DNA from: Pseudokineococcus marinus
Lineage (GTDB): Bacteria; Actinomycetota; Actinomycetes; Actinomycetales; Quadrisphaeraceae
Direction of reading: 5' to 3'
Length of the DNA: 64,000 nt
Assembly: GCF_037482405.1 (NCBI RefSeq)
Contig: NZ_JBBHZZ010000007.1
Coordinates: forward strand, 117,012 to 181,011
A program made the translations under genes and the position numbers. Shown here piece after piece: positions 17,841-26,820 of this stretch (positions are counted from its first letter, which is position 1; the number at the start of each line of letters is the position of its first letter). Under the pieces are notes generated by a model. It worked only from the letters and a program-made list of their open reading frames with translations. It was not told where the DNA came from and searched no databases.

Positions 17841-19255
17841 CGACGGGCCCCCGCGCGGACGCCGGCCGAGGCAGCGGACCCGTCGGCCGCCGGCGGCTCG
17901 TCCGGCACGAGCGCGCGCACGCGCCAGCCGCCGCCCGGGGCCGGGCCCGCCTCCACCGACCCGCCGGTGAGCGCGGCCCTCTCGCGCATGCCGACGAGGC
18001 CCTGCCCGCCGGGCGGGGCCGGGGCGGCGCCCGCCCCGCGCCCGTCGTCGAGGACCTCCAGCGCCACGGCGCCCTGGAGCCAGCGCACGCGCACGACGGC
18101 GCTCGCCCGCGGGCCGGCGTGCTTGAGGACGTTGGTCAGCGACTCCTGCGCGATGCGGTGGACGGCGAGCCCCGGGCTCGGCGGCAGGGGGCGTCGCTCG
18201 CCGTGCTCCTCCAGGCGGACGTCGAGGCCGCCCGCGCGCAGGTCCTCCACGAGGTCCGCGAGGTCGCCCGCCCCCGGCTGCGGCGTGCGGCGGGCGGCCC
18301 CGTCCTCGCGCAGGACGCCGAGGAGCCCGCGCATGTCCGCCAGCGCCTGCCGACCCGTGCCCGCGATGGTCTCGAGCGCCCGGACCGCGGCGGCCGGGTC
18401 GGCGCGCGCGGCGTAGCGCCCGCCGTCGGCCTGCGCCACCACGACGGCGAGGGAGTGGGCGACGACGTCGTGCATCTCGCGGGCGATGCGCGCCCGCTCG
18501 GCGGCCGCCGCGATGACGGCCTGCTGGTCGCGCTCGGCCTCGAGGAGTCGCGCGCGCTCGGTGAGGGCCGCCTCGTGCGAGACGCGCACCCGCGAGAGCT
18601 GGCCGATGGACCACGCGGCGACGACGAGGAGCGAGAGGGCGCCGGTGATGGCCACCGCGGTGACGGGGTCGCCGCTCAAGCCGAGCGCACCGTCCGGGAA
18701 GAGGGCGAAGCGGGCCCCGGCGGCGCCGGAGGCGAGCAGGCCGGTCACGAGGACGAGCCGTCCGTCGCGCCGGGTGCCGTAGGCGGTGACCGCGTGGACC
18801 GTGATGAGGACGGCGACGAGGCCGGGCACACGGGAGTCGCCGACGAGGAGCACGAGGAGCCCGGCCAGGACGACGAGGGCGAAGGTGACGCGCGGCGCCG
18901 TCCGGCGCCAGGCGAGCGGCGCCACGAGCAGCAGGGACAGGAGCCAGGGCGCCGCCCCGGTGGCGCCGGTGGACGCGCCGGCGGGGACGACGAGGAAGAG
19001 GGCGAGCAAGGCGGTCGTGCCGACGTCCACGGCGCGCCGGTGGCGCCTCGACCAGGCGGCCGCCCGCTCGATCGCGGAGGGCGGCTCGACGGTCGGCGGC
19101 CCCGTCCACGACTGGCGGTCGACGTCTGGGTCGACCTCGGGGGCGACGTCACGGTCGGCGGGGCGGCGGGCGCCGCTGCCGACGTCCGGACCGGCGCCCC
19201 GCCGGCGTCCGGCCTCGGCGCCCGCGTACCGCTCGGGGGCGTCCTGGGGGCTCAC
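17837..19255 (-). CDS. Sensor histidine kinase, NarL/DesK-type (HisKA_3)
   Basis: The 472-residue kinase has a disordered N-terminal region (about 75 residues), then five or six transmembrane segments (about residues 75-225). A HisKA_3 dimerisation domain follows with phospho-His in IAREMHDVVAHS, and then a HATPase_c domain (AQESLTNVLKHAG N-box; VLDDGRGAG and GLVGMRERA ATP-binding boxes). There is no large extracytoplasmic sensor, as in intramembrane-sensing kinases. It phosphorylates the overlapping NarL-type regulator. The start GTG at 19255 is chosen because TACGGT at 19262-19267 ends 6 nt upstream (leaderless). The two-component and ABC order suggests an envelope-stress or antimicrobial-response module; the signal is unknown. 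Confidence 0.9.
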   Translation of the reverse strand: MSPQDAPERYAGAEAGRRRGAGPDVGSGARRPADRDVAPEVDPDVDRQSWTGPPTVEPPSAIERAAAWSRRHRRAVDVGTTALLALFLVVPAGASTGATGAAPWLLSLLLVAPLAWRRTAPRVTFALVVLAGLLVLLVGDSRVPGLVAVLITVHAVTAYGTRRDGRLVLVTGLLASGAAGARFALFPDGALGLSGDPVTAVAITGALSLLVVAAWSIGQLSRVRVSHEAALTERARLLEAERDQQAVIAAAAERARIAREMHDVVAHSLAVVVAQADGGRYAARADPAAAVRALETIAGTGRQALADMRGLLGVLREDGAARRTPQPGAGDLADLVEDLRAGGLDVRLEEHGERRPLPPSPGLAVHRIAQESLTNVLKHAGPRASAVVRVRWLQGAVALEVLDDGRGAGAAPAPPGGQGLVGMRERAALTGGSVEAGPAPGGGWRVRALVPDEPPAADGSAASAGVRAGARR

Positions 19256-19261
19256 CCGGCG

Positions 19262-19267
19262 ACCGTA
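19262..19267 (-). promoter_or_regulatory. -10 element TACGGT for the histidine kinase (leaderless)
   Basis: TACGGT on the minus strand ends 6 nt before the GTG at 19255. It lies in the 221-bp divergent region shared with malQ. Confidence 0.5.
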
Positions 19268-19476
19268 GCCGCGGGCGGCGGACGGGGTCGTCAGCCTCTG
19301 GTCGGAGGTCGTGCGCCCTCCGCGGCGGCCCGCGCGGCCGCCGGGCCCTCGCGGAGGCCGTCGCCACCGGGCCGACCCGGGGCCGCTCTGGCAGGATCCG
19401 AGCCGCCCTCGCGCCCCCGCGGCGACCACCCCGCGGCCGGTCCGACCCGCCCCCCGCGCACCCCGGACGGAGCACC

Positions 19477-21651
19477 ATGCCCGACGCCACCGCCACCGCC
19501 GACGGGGCGCTGCCCTCGCCGGCCCTCAAGGAGCTCGCCGGCCGCTACGGCGTCGCCGTCGAGTACGACGACTGGCAGGGGAACCACCTCGACGTGCCCG
19601 CGAGCACGGTCGTCGCCGTCCTCGCGGCCCTCGACGTCGACGCGGACGGCGAGGACGCCGTCGAGGCCGCGCTCGCCGAGGTCGACCTCGCCCCCTGGCG
19701 CGCCGTGCTGCCGCCCGTCGTCGTGCTCCGCGACGGGCGCGTCGGCGAGGTGCCCGTCCACGTGCCCCACGGGCAGCCGGTCGCCTGCGAGGCCGTGCTG
19801 GAGGACGGCCGCACCGTCCCGCTGGCCCAGCTGGACCGCTGGACCGACCCGCGCGAGGTCGACGGCGCCCTCGTCGGCCGCGCGACCTTCGCCGTCCCCG
19901 CCGACACCCCGCTCGGCTGGCACGAGCTGCGGGTGCGGGTCGGCGACCTGCCCGGCGACGCCGAGCCCACCGCCACGGCCCCGCTCGTCGTGACGCCGTC
20001 CGTGCTCGAGCTGCCCGCGGGCGTGCGCGACGGTCAGCACTGGGGCCTCATGGTGCAGCTGTACTCGGTGCGCTCCCGGCTCTCCTGGGGGCTGGGGGAC
20101 GCCGCCGACCTCGCGGAGCTCGCGAGCTGGAGCGGCGGCGAGCACGGGGCGGACTTCGTGCTCGTCAACCCCCTGCACTCGGCGGAGCCCGTGGCGCCCA
20201 TGGAGCCGTCGCCGTACCTGCCGACGACCCGGCGCTTCGTCAACCCCGTGTACATCCGCGTCGAGGACGTCCGCGAGACGGCGTACCTGCCCTCCGCCGA
20301 CCGCGCGCTGCTGGAGTGGGCGGCCGAGGAGCAGCGGGCCGCCTCGGCCGCCGGTGCGCTCGTGGACCGGGACGCCGTCTGGGCCGCCAAGCGCTCCGCC
20401 CTGCGCACCGTCTTCGACGCCGGCCGCACCGCGGCCCGCGAGGCCGACTTCGCCGCCTTCCGCGAGCGGGAGGGGAAGGGCCTCACCGACTTCGCGACGT
20501 GGTGCGCCCTGGCCGACCGCCACGGCCTGCCGTCCTCCCGGTGGCCGCAGGGGGCGCACGACCACGGCAGCCGCGAGCAGGAGCGGCTCGTCACGGAGGT
20601 CGCCGACGACGTCCGCTTCCACGAGTGGCTGCAGTGGGTCGTCGACTCCCAGCTCGAGGCCGCGCAGCGCACCGCCACGCGGGCCGGCATGGCGCTGGGG
20701 ATCGTCCACGACCTGGCCGTCGGCGTGCACCCGACGGGGGCCGACACCTGGACGCTCGGGCCCGCCCTCGCCCGCGGCATCACCGTCGGCGCCCCGCCGG
20801 ACGCCTTCAACCAGCAGGGGCAGGACTGGAGCCAGCCGCCGTGGCGGCCCGACGGGCTCGCCCGGCTCGGGTACGCCCCGTACCGGGACATGATCCGGAC
20901 CGTCCTGCGCCACGCGGGCGGCGTCCGCGTCGACCACGTCATGGGCCTCTTCCGGCTGTGGTGGGTGCCCGCGGGCCTCGGCCCGGAGGCCGGCACCTAC
21001 GTGCGCTACGACCACGAGGCGATGGTCGGCATCCTCGCGCTGGAGGCCCAGCGCGCCGGCGCCGTCGTCGTCGGGGAGGACCTCGGCGTCGTCGAGCCGT
21101 GGGTGCGCGACCACCTGCGCGAGCGCGGGGTGCTGGGCACGTCCGTGCTGTGGTTCGAGCGGGACGGCGACGGCGCGCCCCTGCCGCCCGAGCGGTGGCG
21201 CGAGCTCTGCATGGCCACCGTGACGACGCACGACCTCCCGCCCACGGCGGGCTACCTGGCGGGCGAGCACATCGACCTGCGCGACCGGCTGGGCCTGCTC
21301 ACCCGCGACGTCGAGGAGGAGCGGCGCGTCGACGAGCGCGACCGCGCGTCGGTGCTGGCCCAGCTGTCCGAGCGCGGGCTCGTGCCGGAGGACCCGACGG
21401 AGCGCCAGCTCGTCGACGGCCTCCACCGGCTGCTGCGGGCGGCGCCCAGCCGTCTCCTCGGCGTCTCGCTGCCGGACGCGGTGGGGGAGAGGCGCACGCA
21501 GAACCAGCCGGGGACCTACGACCAGTACCCCAACTGGCGGGTGCCGCTGGGCGACTCCTCCGGCGACCCGGTGCTGCTGGAGGACCTGCCCGGCCTGCCT
21601 CGCGTGCGCTCGCTGCTGAGGGCCCTGCTCAGCGACGACCCGCCGCGCTGA
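19477..21651 (+). CDS. malQ: 4-alpha-glucanotransferase (amylomaltase), GH77
   Basis: The 724-residue protein matches the long actinobacterial MalQ type: an N-terminal extension of about 170 residues with a beta-sandwich, then the GH77 barrel. Visible motifs are LMVQLYSVRSRLSWGLGD, GGVRVDHVMGLFR (nucleophile Asp), GEDLGVVEP (acid/base Glu) and THDLPPTAGY (third acidic residue). It transfers alpha-1,4-glucan segments between maltodextrins, feeding glycogen and maltose metabolism, and may work with the GH13 glucosidase at 4.1-5.9 kb. Start ATG at 19477. The leader has only a weak Shine-Dalgarno match (CGGAG). The 3' end overlaps the convergent hypothetical gene by 23 bp. Confidence 0.95.
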   Translation: MPDATATADGALPSPALKELAGRYGVAVEYDDWQGNHLDVPASTVVAVLAALDVDADGEDAVEAALAEVDLAPWRAVLPPVVVLRDGRVGEVPVHVPHGQPVACEAVLEDGRTVPLAQLDRWTDPREVDGALVGRATFAVPADTPLGWHELRVRVGDLPGDAEPTATAPLVVTPSVLELPAGVRDGQHWGLMVQLYSVRSRLSWGLGDAADLAELASWSGGEHGADFVLVNPLHSAEPVAPMEPSPYLPTTRRFVNPVYIRVEDVRETAYLPSADRALLEWAAEEQRAASAAGALVDRDAVWAAKRSALRTVFDAGRTAAREADFAAFREREGKGLTDFATWCALADRHGLPSSRWPQGAHDHGSREQERLVTEVADDVRFHEWLQWVVDSQLEAAQRTATRAGMALGIVHDLAVGVHPTGADTWTLGPALARGITVGAPPDAFNQQGQDWSQPPWRPDGLARLGYAPYRDMIRTVLRHAGGVRVDHVMGLFRLWWVPAGLGPEAGTYVRYDHEAMVGILALEAQRAGAVVVGEDLGVVEPWVRDHLRERGVLGTSVLWFERDGDGAPLPPERWRELCMATVTTHDLPPTAGYLAGEHIDLRDRLGLLTRDVEEERRVDERDRASVLAQLSERGLVPEDPTERQLVDGLHRLLRAAPSRLLGVSLPDAVGERRTQNQPGTYDQYPNWRVPLGDSSGDPVLLEDLPGLPRVRSLLRALLSDDPPR

Positions 21652-22372
21652 GGCGGCAGGCCTCCGCCCAGAGCTCCGGGGCGGGGGCCGCCGTGGGCGC
21701 CCGGTGGCCGCGGACGAGCGCCACGGCGTCGACGAGCAGGTCGTGCAGGACGGCGTCGGCGTCGACTCCGCACGCCCCCGCGACGCCGGCGACCGACAGG
21801 CTGACGGCCGACGGCGCCCCGTGGCGCAGGTACCCGCGCACCCACCGGTCCGCCGCGCCGCGGCCCCGGTGACCGGCCCGCGCCCGCGGCCCGGTGGTCT
21901 CGGTGAAGCGCCGGGCCCACGCCGCGGCGCCCGGCACCCGGGCGAGCGCCGCGCGCGCCGCCTCGGAGGGCTCGCCGTCGGACCGCCCCTCGAGGTGCGC
22001 GAGGACGTCCTCGCCGGCCAGCAGCGCCACCGCCAGGGCGTGCTGGCGCTCCATCGAGGACACGGGCAGCGCCGCCGCGGTGCACAGCAGGGCCAGGCGC
22101 ACGTCCGTGGCCGGGTCGTCGTCGTGCAGGCCCACGACCGACGGCACGAGCCGGCCCAGGCGCGCGCGGCCGGTGTCGCTCGTGCGGTCGTTGACGTCGC
22201 GGGCCAGCCGGGCGAGCAGGGGGTGGGTGCAGGCGGGGTGGTCGCTCCAGCGCTCGCCGGCGAGGTAGGAGGCCATCTCCATGAAGCAGGCGCCCGTGCG
22301 GGGCGTCCGGTGCCGCCCGCGCGAGAGGACGGGCATCGAGGTCGGGGCGGCGGTGCGGGCGTCGTCGAGCAC
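21629..22372 (-). CDS. Conserved actinobacterial hypothetical protein
   Basis: The 247-residue protein carries the segment ACFMEMASYLAGERWSDHP followed by ACTHPLLARLARDVND, which I recognise as conserved in many actinobacterial proteins of unknown function. The rest is helical and Ala/Arg-rich. There is no signal peptide, transmembrane segment or known catalytic motif. The GTG at 22372 is preferred over an open frame running into the N gap because GGAGG lies 5 nt upstream. It is convergent with malQ (23-bp overlap) and divergent from the GNAT gene. Function unknown. Confidence 0.75.
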   Translation of the reverse strand: MLDDARTAAPTSMPVLSRGRHRTPRTGACFMEMASYLAGERWSDHPACTHPLLARLARDVNDRTSDTGRARLGRLVPSVVGLHDDDPATDVRLALLCTAAALPVSSMERQHALAVALLAGEDVLAHLEGRSDGEPSEAARAALARVPGAAAWARRFTETTGPRARAGHRGRGAADRWVRGYLRHGAPSAVSLSVAGVAGACGVDADAVLHDLLVDAVALVRGHRAPTAAPAPELWAEACRLSAAGRR

Positions 22373-22555
22373 GGTGGCCTCCGGGGGCTGCGCGGCGTCC
22401 GGCTCGGGCTGGGCCGACGACGGGCGTCCCACCAGTGTGCGCAGCCGCCCCGGCGGCGACAAGGGGCGCGCGGCCGGGGTGGTCGACGGGTGACGGGTCG
22501 GCGCGGCGAGGTCCGCCGCACCCGTCCGGCGGCCCGGCTCCGCCACACTCGCGCC

Positions 22556-23041
22556 ATGGTCCAGCTGCGTCCCCAGCGCCCCGACGACCTGCCGCTGCTC
22601 CTGGGCGCCGACCGCCCCTTCGACGTCGGCCCCTCCGCGCCCCGCACCGCGCCCGGCCCGTGCGACCTCGAGGCGGCGGGCGTCCTCACCGTCCTCGACG
22701 ACGCCGGCGCCGTGGCGGGCGAGGTGTCCTGGCGCTGGCACGAGCACCGGTGGGGCGCCACCGGCGGCTCGGGGTGCCCCGTCGTCGCGGTCTGGCTCCG
22801 CCCGGACGCCCGGGGGCGCGGGACGGGCGGGGCCGCCGTGGAGTCGCTCGTCGAGCTGCTGCTCCTGCACACGACGGCGCACCGCGTCGAGGGCCACGCC
22901 GACGCCGACGACGCCGCCGGGCAGCGCGCGCTCGAGGCCGCAGGTCTGGTCCGCGAGGGCGTCGCCCGAGGGGCCCGCTGGCGGCGCGGGGCCCACCGCG
23001 ACGTCGTGCTGCACGCCCTGGTGCGGACCGACCGGTCCTGA
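22556..23041 (+). CDS. GNAT-family N-acetyltransferase
   Basis: The 161-residue protein has the GNAT fold: an N-terminal strand (VQLRPQRPDDLPLLL), central strands ending in VAVWLRPDARGRGTGGAAVE, whose R-G-R-G-T-G matches the acetyl-CoA pyrophosphate loop (motif A), and a late QRALEAAGLVREGV segment typical of RimJ/RimL-like members. The acceptor substrate is unknown. CACACT ends 6 nt before the ATG, in the leaderless pattern. A 135-bp N gap begins 52 bp after the stop, so the region between this gene and pepN is not fully known. Confidence 0.82.
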   Translation: MVQLRPQRPDDLPLLLGADRPFDVGPSAPRTAPGPCDLEAAGVLTVLDDAGAVAGEVSWRWHEHRWGATGGSGCPVVAVWLRPDARGRGTGGAAVESLVELLLLHTTAHRVEGHADADDAAGQRALEAAGLVREGVARGARWRRGAHRDVVLHALVRTDRS

Positions 23042-23093
23042 GCGCGGAGCGCTCCCGGGGGGCCTGGCGCGCGTCCGGCCCCGACGCGGGGCG

Positions 23094-23228
23094 NNNNNNN
23101 NNNNNNNNNNNNNNNNNNNNNNNNNNNNNNNNNNNNNNNNNNNNNNNNNNNNNNNNNNNNNNNNNNNNNNNNNNNNNNNNNNNNNNNNNNNNNNNNNNNN
23201 NNNNNNNNNNNNNNNNNNNNNNNNNNNN
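23094..23228. other. Assembly gap (135 N)
   Basis: A run of N between the GNAT gene and the 3' end of pepN. The flanking sequence is ordinary GC-rich intergenic DNA. Open frames crossing it are not evidence for genes. Confidence 0.99.
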
Positions 23229-23247
23229 CGCTGCCGTCGCCGGAGGG

Positions 23248-25803
23248 TCAGGCGCGCGAGCGGCGGTCCAGCTCCTGGGCGCGGCGGGCGCGCTCGACGC
23301 CGTCGCGGTTCTCCAGCGTCAGCCGCCGCAGGCCCGAGGGCGCGTCGGGGTGGGCCTCGAGCCACGCGCTCGTGCGGGCGGCCACGTCCGCGCCGTCCGC
23401 CTCGTCCGGGAAGAGGCCGAGGACCACCTGCTGGGCCGTCTCGTTCGTGCGCTCGGCCCAGACCCGGGCGATGGCGTCGAAGTAGCGGTCGACGAAGGGC
23501 GCGAGCAGCGCCGGGTCCTGCGCCCGGGTGAAGCCGGCGATGGCCGCCGCCTGCAGCGCGACGGGGGTGTCACCGCGGTCGACGACGGACGCCCACACCT
23601 CCTCCTTGACGGCCGGGTCGGGGCGCGCCGCGCGGGCGGTGACGGCGAGGCGCTGGCCGCGGGCCGTGGCGTCGCGCTCCGCCATGGCGTCCACCTCCGC
23701 CACGTCGGCGTCCCCGGCGGCCACGAGGTCGGTGAGCAGGTCCCACGCCAGGTCGACGTCGACCTCCAGCCCGGGCAGGGGCGCGCGGCCGTCGAGGACC
23801 CCGCGCACCGCCGACAGCTGGTCGGGCGTGCTCGCGTGCGCGGCCCCGGCCTTGAGCAGCTGGAGCTGGTGGTCGCTGCCCGGCTCGGCGCGCCGGGCCA
23901 GGTCGAGCAGGCGGCCGGCGACGTCGGCGCGCACGGCGGCGCGGTGCTCGGGCGCCGTGTGCAGCCGCACCGCCGTGGCGAGCTGGCGCAGGAGCACGAG
24001 GACCACCGAGGAGTCGGTCTCGGCGGCGATGCCGCCCAGGACCAGCTCGACGAAGTCGCCCACGGGCAGCTCGGCGTCGCGGGCCATGTCCCAGGCCGCG
24101 CCCCACACCAGGGTGCGGGGGAGGGCGTCGGCGAAGGCGGTGAGGTGCGCGGTGGCCGCGGCCAGCGAGGCGTCGTCGAGGCGCACCTTGGCGTACGCCA
24201 GGTCGTCGTCGTTGAGGAGGAGGAGCGCCGGGCGGGGGCGGCCGACGAGGTCGGGCACCTCGGTCCGGTCGCCGTCGACGTCGAGCTCCACCCGGTGCGT
24301 GCGGCGCAGCCGGCCGTCGACGAGGTCGTAGCAGCCGATCGCCAGGCGGTGCGGCCGCAGCACGGGGTGCTCGGCGGGGGCCTCCTGGAGCACCGCGACC
24401 GACGTCATGGTCCCGTCGTCGCCGACCTCGACCTCCGGGCGCAGCGTCGTGACGCCGGCCTGCTCCAGCCACAGCGCGGACCACGCGCGCAGGTCGCGGC
24501 CCGAGGTGGCCTCGAGCTCGACGAGCAGGTCGGAGAGCTCGGTGCTGCCGTGGGCGTGGGCCCGGAAGTACCGGCGGACGCCCTCGTCGAAGTGGTCGCG
24601 GCCCACCCACGCCACGAGCTGCTTGAGCACGCTCGCGCCCTTGGCGTAGGTGATGCCGTCGAAGTTGACCTCGACGTCCTCGAGGTCGCGGATGTCGGCG
24701 ACGACGGGGTGCGTGGAGGGCAGCTGGTCCTGCCGGTAGGCCCAGGACTTCTCCATGCTCGAGAAGGTCGTCCAGGCGGAGGTGAAGCGGGTGGCCTCGG
24801 CGGTCGCGAGGGTCGAGGCGTACTCGGCGAAGGACTCGTTGAGCCAGAGGTCGTCCCACCAGCGCATCGTCACGAGGTCGCCGAACCACATGTGCGCCAG
24901 CTCGTGGAGGATCGTCACGGCGCGCCGCTCGACCATGGCCTCCGGCACGCGGCTGCGGAAGACGTAGTCCTCGAGGAAGGTGACGGCGCCCGCGTTCTCC
25001 ATGGCGCCGGCGTTGAACTCCGGGACGAAGAGCTGGTCGTACTTCGCGAAGGGGTAGGCGAGGTCGAAGAGCTCCTCGTAGTGCGCGAAGCCGCGGCGGG
25101 TGAGGTCCATGACCTCCTCGGCGTCGAGGTGCTCGGCCAGCGAGGCGCGGCACAGGACGCCGAGGGGCACGGTGCGCCCGTCCCGGCTCGTGAGCTCGCC
25201 GTCCACCCGGTGGTACGGGCCGGCGATGACGGCCGTCACGTAGGACGCCAGGCGCGGCGTCGGCTCGAAGGACCAGGTCGCGCGGCCCGGGCCGGCCGAG
25301 GAGGGCTCGGGCGTGGGGGAGACCGAGACGACCGTCCAGTGGTCGGGCGCCGTCACGGTGAAGCGGAAGGTCGCCTTCAGGTCGGGCTGCTCGAAGACGG
25401 CGAGGACGCGCCTCGAGTCGGCCACCTCGAACTGGCTGTAGAGGTAGGTCTCGCCGTCGACCGGGTCGACGAAGCGGTGCAGGCCCTCGCCCGTCGTCAT
25501 GTAGGCGGCGTCGGCGACGACGCGGACGACGTTGTCCTCCGCCAGCCCGTCGAGCCGCACGCGCTCGCCGTCGAAGGCGTCGGCGGGGTCGCGCCGCTCG
25601 CCGTTGACCTCGAGCTCGGTGACCGCGGGCGCCAGGAGGTCGAGCCAGGTCGAGGCGCCCTCGCGCGCCGAGAAGCGCACGGTCGTCGTCGACGTGAACA
25701 CCTCCTCGCCGCGCGTCAGGTCGAGCGCGACGTCGTAGGAGTCGACGGTGACGAGCGCTGCGCGCTCGCGGGCCTCGTCGCGGGTCAGGTTGCTGCCGGG
25801 CAC
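23248..25803 (-). CDS. pepN: Aminopeptidase N, M1 family
   Basis: The 851-residue protein has the usual actinobacterial PepN length. It begins with LTRDEARERAALV and includes FVPEFNAGAMENAGAVTF (GAMEN substrate motif) and TILHELAHMWFGDLVTM with LNESFAEY downstream (HExxH-x18-E zinc site), then an ERAP1-like C-terminal helical domain. It removes N-terminal residues from peptides in the cytoplasm. The GTG at 25803 has a GAGGGGGA Shine-Dalgarno sequence 7 nt upstream and gives the standard N-terminus. It is divergent from the mycothiol nitroreductase gene. Confidence 0.96.
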   Translation of the reverse strand: MPGSNLTRDEARERAALVTVDSYDVALDLTRGEEVFTSTTTVRFSAREGASTWLDLLAPAVTELEVNGERRDPADAFDGERVRLDGLAEDNVVRVVADAAYMTTGEGLHRFVDPVDGETYLYSQFEVADSRRVLAVFEQPDLKATFRFTVTAPDHWTVVSVSPTPEPSSAGPGRATWSFEPTPRLASYVTAVIAGPYHRVDGELTSRDGRTVPLGVLCRASLAEHLDAEEVMDLTRRGFAHYEELFDLAYPFAKYDQLFVPEFNAGAMENAGAVTFLEDYVFRSRVPEAMVERRAVTILHELAHMWFGDLVTMRWWDDLWLNESFAEYASTLATAEATRFTSAWTTFSSMEKSWAYRQDQLPSTHPVVADIRDLEDVEVNFDGITYAKGASVLKQLVAWVGRDHFDEGVRRYFRAHAHGSTELSDLLVELEATSGRDLRAWSALWLEQAGVTTLRPEVEVGDDGTMTSVAVLQEAPAEHPVLRPHRLAIGCYDLVDGRLRRTHRVELDVDGDRTEVPDLVGRPRPALLLLNDDDLAYAKVRLDDASLAAATAHLTAFADALPRTLVWGAAWDMARDAELPVGDFVELVLGGIAAETDSSVVLVLLRQLATAVRLHTAPEHRAAVRADVAGRLLDLARRAEPGSDHQLQLLKAGAAHASTPDQLSAVRGVLDGRAPLPGLEVDVDLAWDLLTDLVAAGDADVAEVDAMAERDATARGQRLAVTARAARPDPAVKEEVWASVVDRGDTPVALQAAAIAGFTRAQDPALLAPFVDRYFDAIARVWAERTNETAQQVVLGLFPDEADGADVAARTSAWLEAHPDAPSGLRRLTLENRDGVERARRAQELDRRSRA

Positions 25804-25971
25804 TGCGGGTTCCCCCTCGGGCGTCGGTCGGCCGGTCCGCCGGGGCCTCGCCCCGGTCCGTGCGGGTGCTCTCGTCCCCCGGCGGCGGCGACCTCGCCAC
25901 CGCCTCCTGCCCCTGCGGCCCGGGGGACGACCGCGCGGAATGCTGCCACGGCCTCGCGCGCTGCACGCCCC

Positions 25972-26598
25972 ATGAGCGAGCAGACCCCCGCGACCGAGCG
26001 CCAGCGCGTCGAGTTCTGGTTCGACCCCGCCTGCCCCTGGGCCTGGATGACCTCCCGCTGGATGGGCGAGGTCGAGCAGGTGCGGCCGGTCGACGTCGAG
26101 TGGAAGGTCATGAGCCTGGCCGTCCTCAACGAGGGCCGCGACCTGCCCGAGGACTACCGTGCGGCGATGGACCGGGCCTGGGCGGCCGTCCGCGTGGTCA
26201 CGGCGGCGAAGGAGGAGCACGGCGCCGAGCACGTCAAGCCCCTGTACGACGCCATCGGCACCCGTGTGCACCCGGGCGGGCGCACGGACGTGGAGGCCGT
26301 GCTCGCCGAGTCGCTCGCCGAGGTGGGGCTGCCGGCCGAGCTGCTGGCGGCCAAGGACTCCGACGCCCACGACGCCGCGCTGCGCGCCAGCCACGCCGAG
26401 GGCATCGACCGCGTGGGCCAGGACGTGGGCACGCCCGTCATCGCCGTCGCCGGCACCGCCTTCTTCGGACCCGTCGTCACCCCCGCCCCGAAGGGCGAGG
26501 ACGCCGCGCGGCTCTGGGACGGCGTCGTCGCGGTCGCCTCGACCCCGGGCTTCTACGAGCTCAAGCGCACGCGCGACCAGGGGCCCGTCTTCGACTGA
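25972..26598 (+). CDS. Mycothiol-dependent nitroreductase, Rv2466c family (DsbA-like)
   Basis: The 208-residue protein follows Mycobacterium Rv2466c along its length: FWFDPACPWAWMTSRW at the N-terminus, VMSLAVLNEGRDLPEDYR, then DVGTPVIAVAGTAFFGPV and the C-terminal FYELKRTRDQGPVFD. Rv2466c is a DsbA-fold enzyme that uses mycothiol to reduce nitro compounds and oxidised proteins. Here the active-site motif is C21-P-W-A24, so the second Cys of the CPWC motif is absent and a monothiol mechanism is implied. The thioredoxin-fold cis-Pro region (GTPVI) is intact. Start ATG at 25972. A strong hairpin follows the stop. Its presence indicates a mycothiol-producing actinobacterium. Confidence 0.92.
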   Translation: MSEQTPATERQRVEFWFDPACPWAWMTSRWMGEVEQVRPVDVEWKVMSLAVLNEGRDLPEDYRAAMDRAWAAVRVVTAAKEEHGAEHVKPLYDAIGTRVHPGGRTDVEAVLAESLAEVGLPAELLAAKDSDAHDAALRASHAEGIDRVGQDVGTPVIAVAGTAFFGPVVTPAPKGEDAARLWDGVVAVASTPGFYELKRTRDQGPVFD

Positions 26599-26617
26599 CC
26601 CCCGCCCTCGCTCGATC

Positions 26618-26648
26618 GGGAGCCCCGGACCGCCGGTCCGGGGCTCCC
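26618..26648 (+). terminator. Hairpin after the mycothiol nitroreductase
   Basis: Perfect 14-bp arms (26618-26631 and 26635-26648, GGGAGCCCCGGACC and its complement) enclose a 3-nt loop 20 bp after the stop. No U-tract. Confidence 0.75.
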
Positions 26649-26710
26649 GTCGCGCCCGGACCCCCGCGGCGGCCCGGGAAAAGCCGTCGGCCGCCGTCGG
26701 GGGGCGGGTC

Positions 26711-26716
26711 TAGCGT
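26711..26716 (+). promoter_or_regulatory. -10 element TAGCGT for the fused ABC exporter
   Basis: TAGCGT lies about 105 bp upstream of the GTG at 26821 and after the preceding terminator. Confidence 0.35.
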
Positions 26717-26820
26717 GGCGGTCGCCGGCCAGGACGGGCGCCCGCCAGGGGCGCCGCCGCCGGCTCCGGTGATCGAGGGGGCGACGGGCCGTCGTGCGCA
26801 GCGCCAGTGCGGAGGACGTC

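Noticed and set aside
21629..23365. 578-codon frame crossing the N gap
   Set aside because: Only the last 247 codons are conserved; the rest is translated N and antisense to the GNAT gene.
23248..26394. 1048-codon version of PepN
   Set aside because: The extension lies antisense to the mycothiol nitroreductase; the GTG at 25803 has a Shine-Dalgarno sequence and the standard N-terminus.
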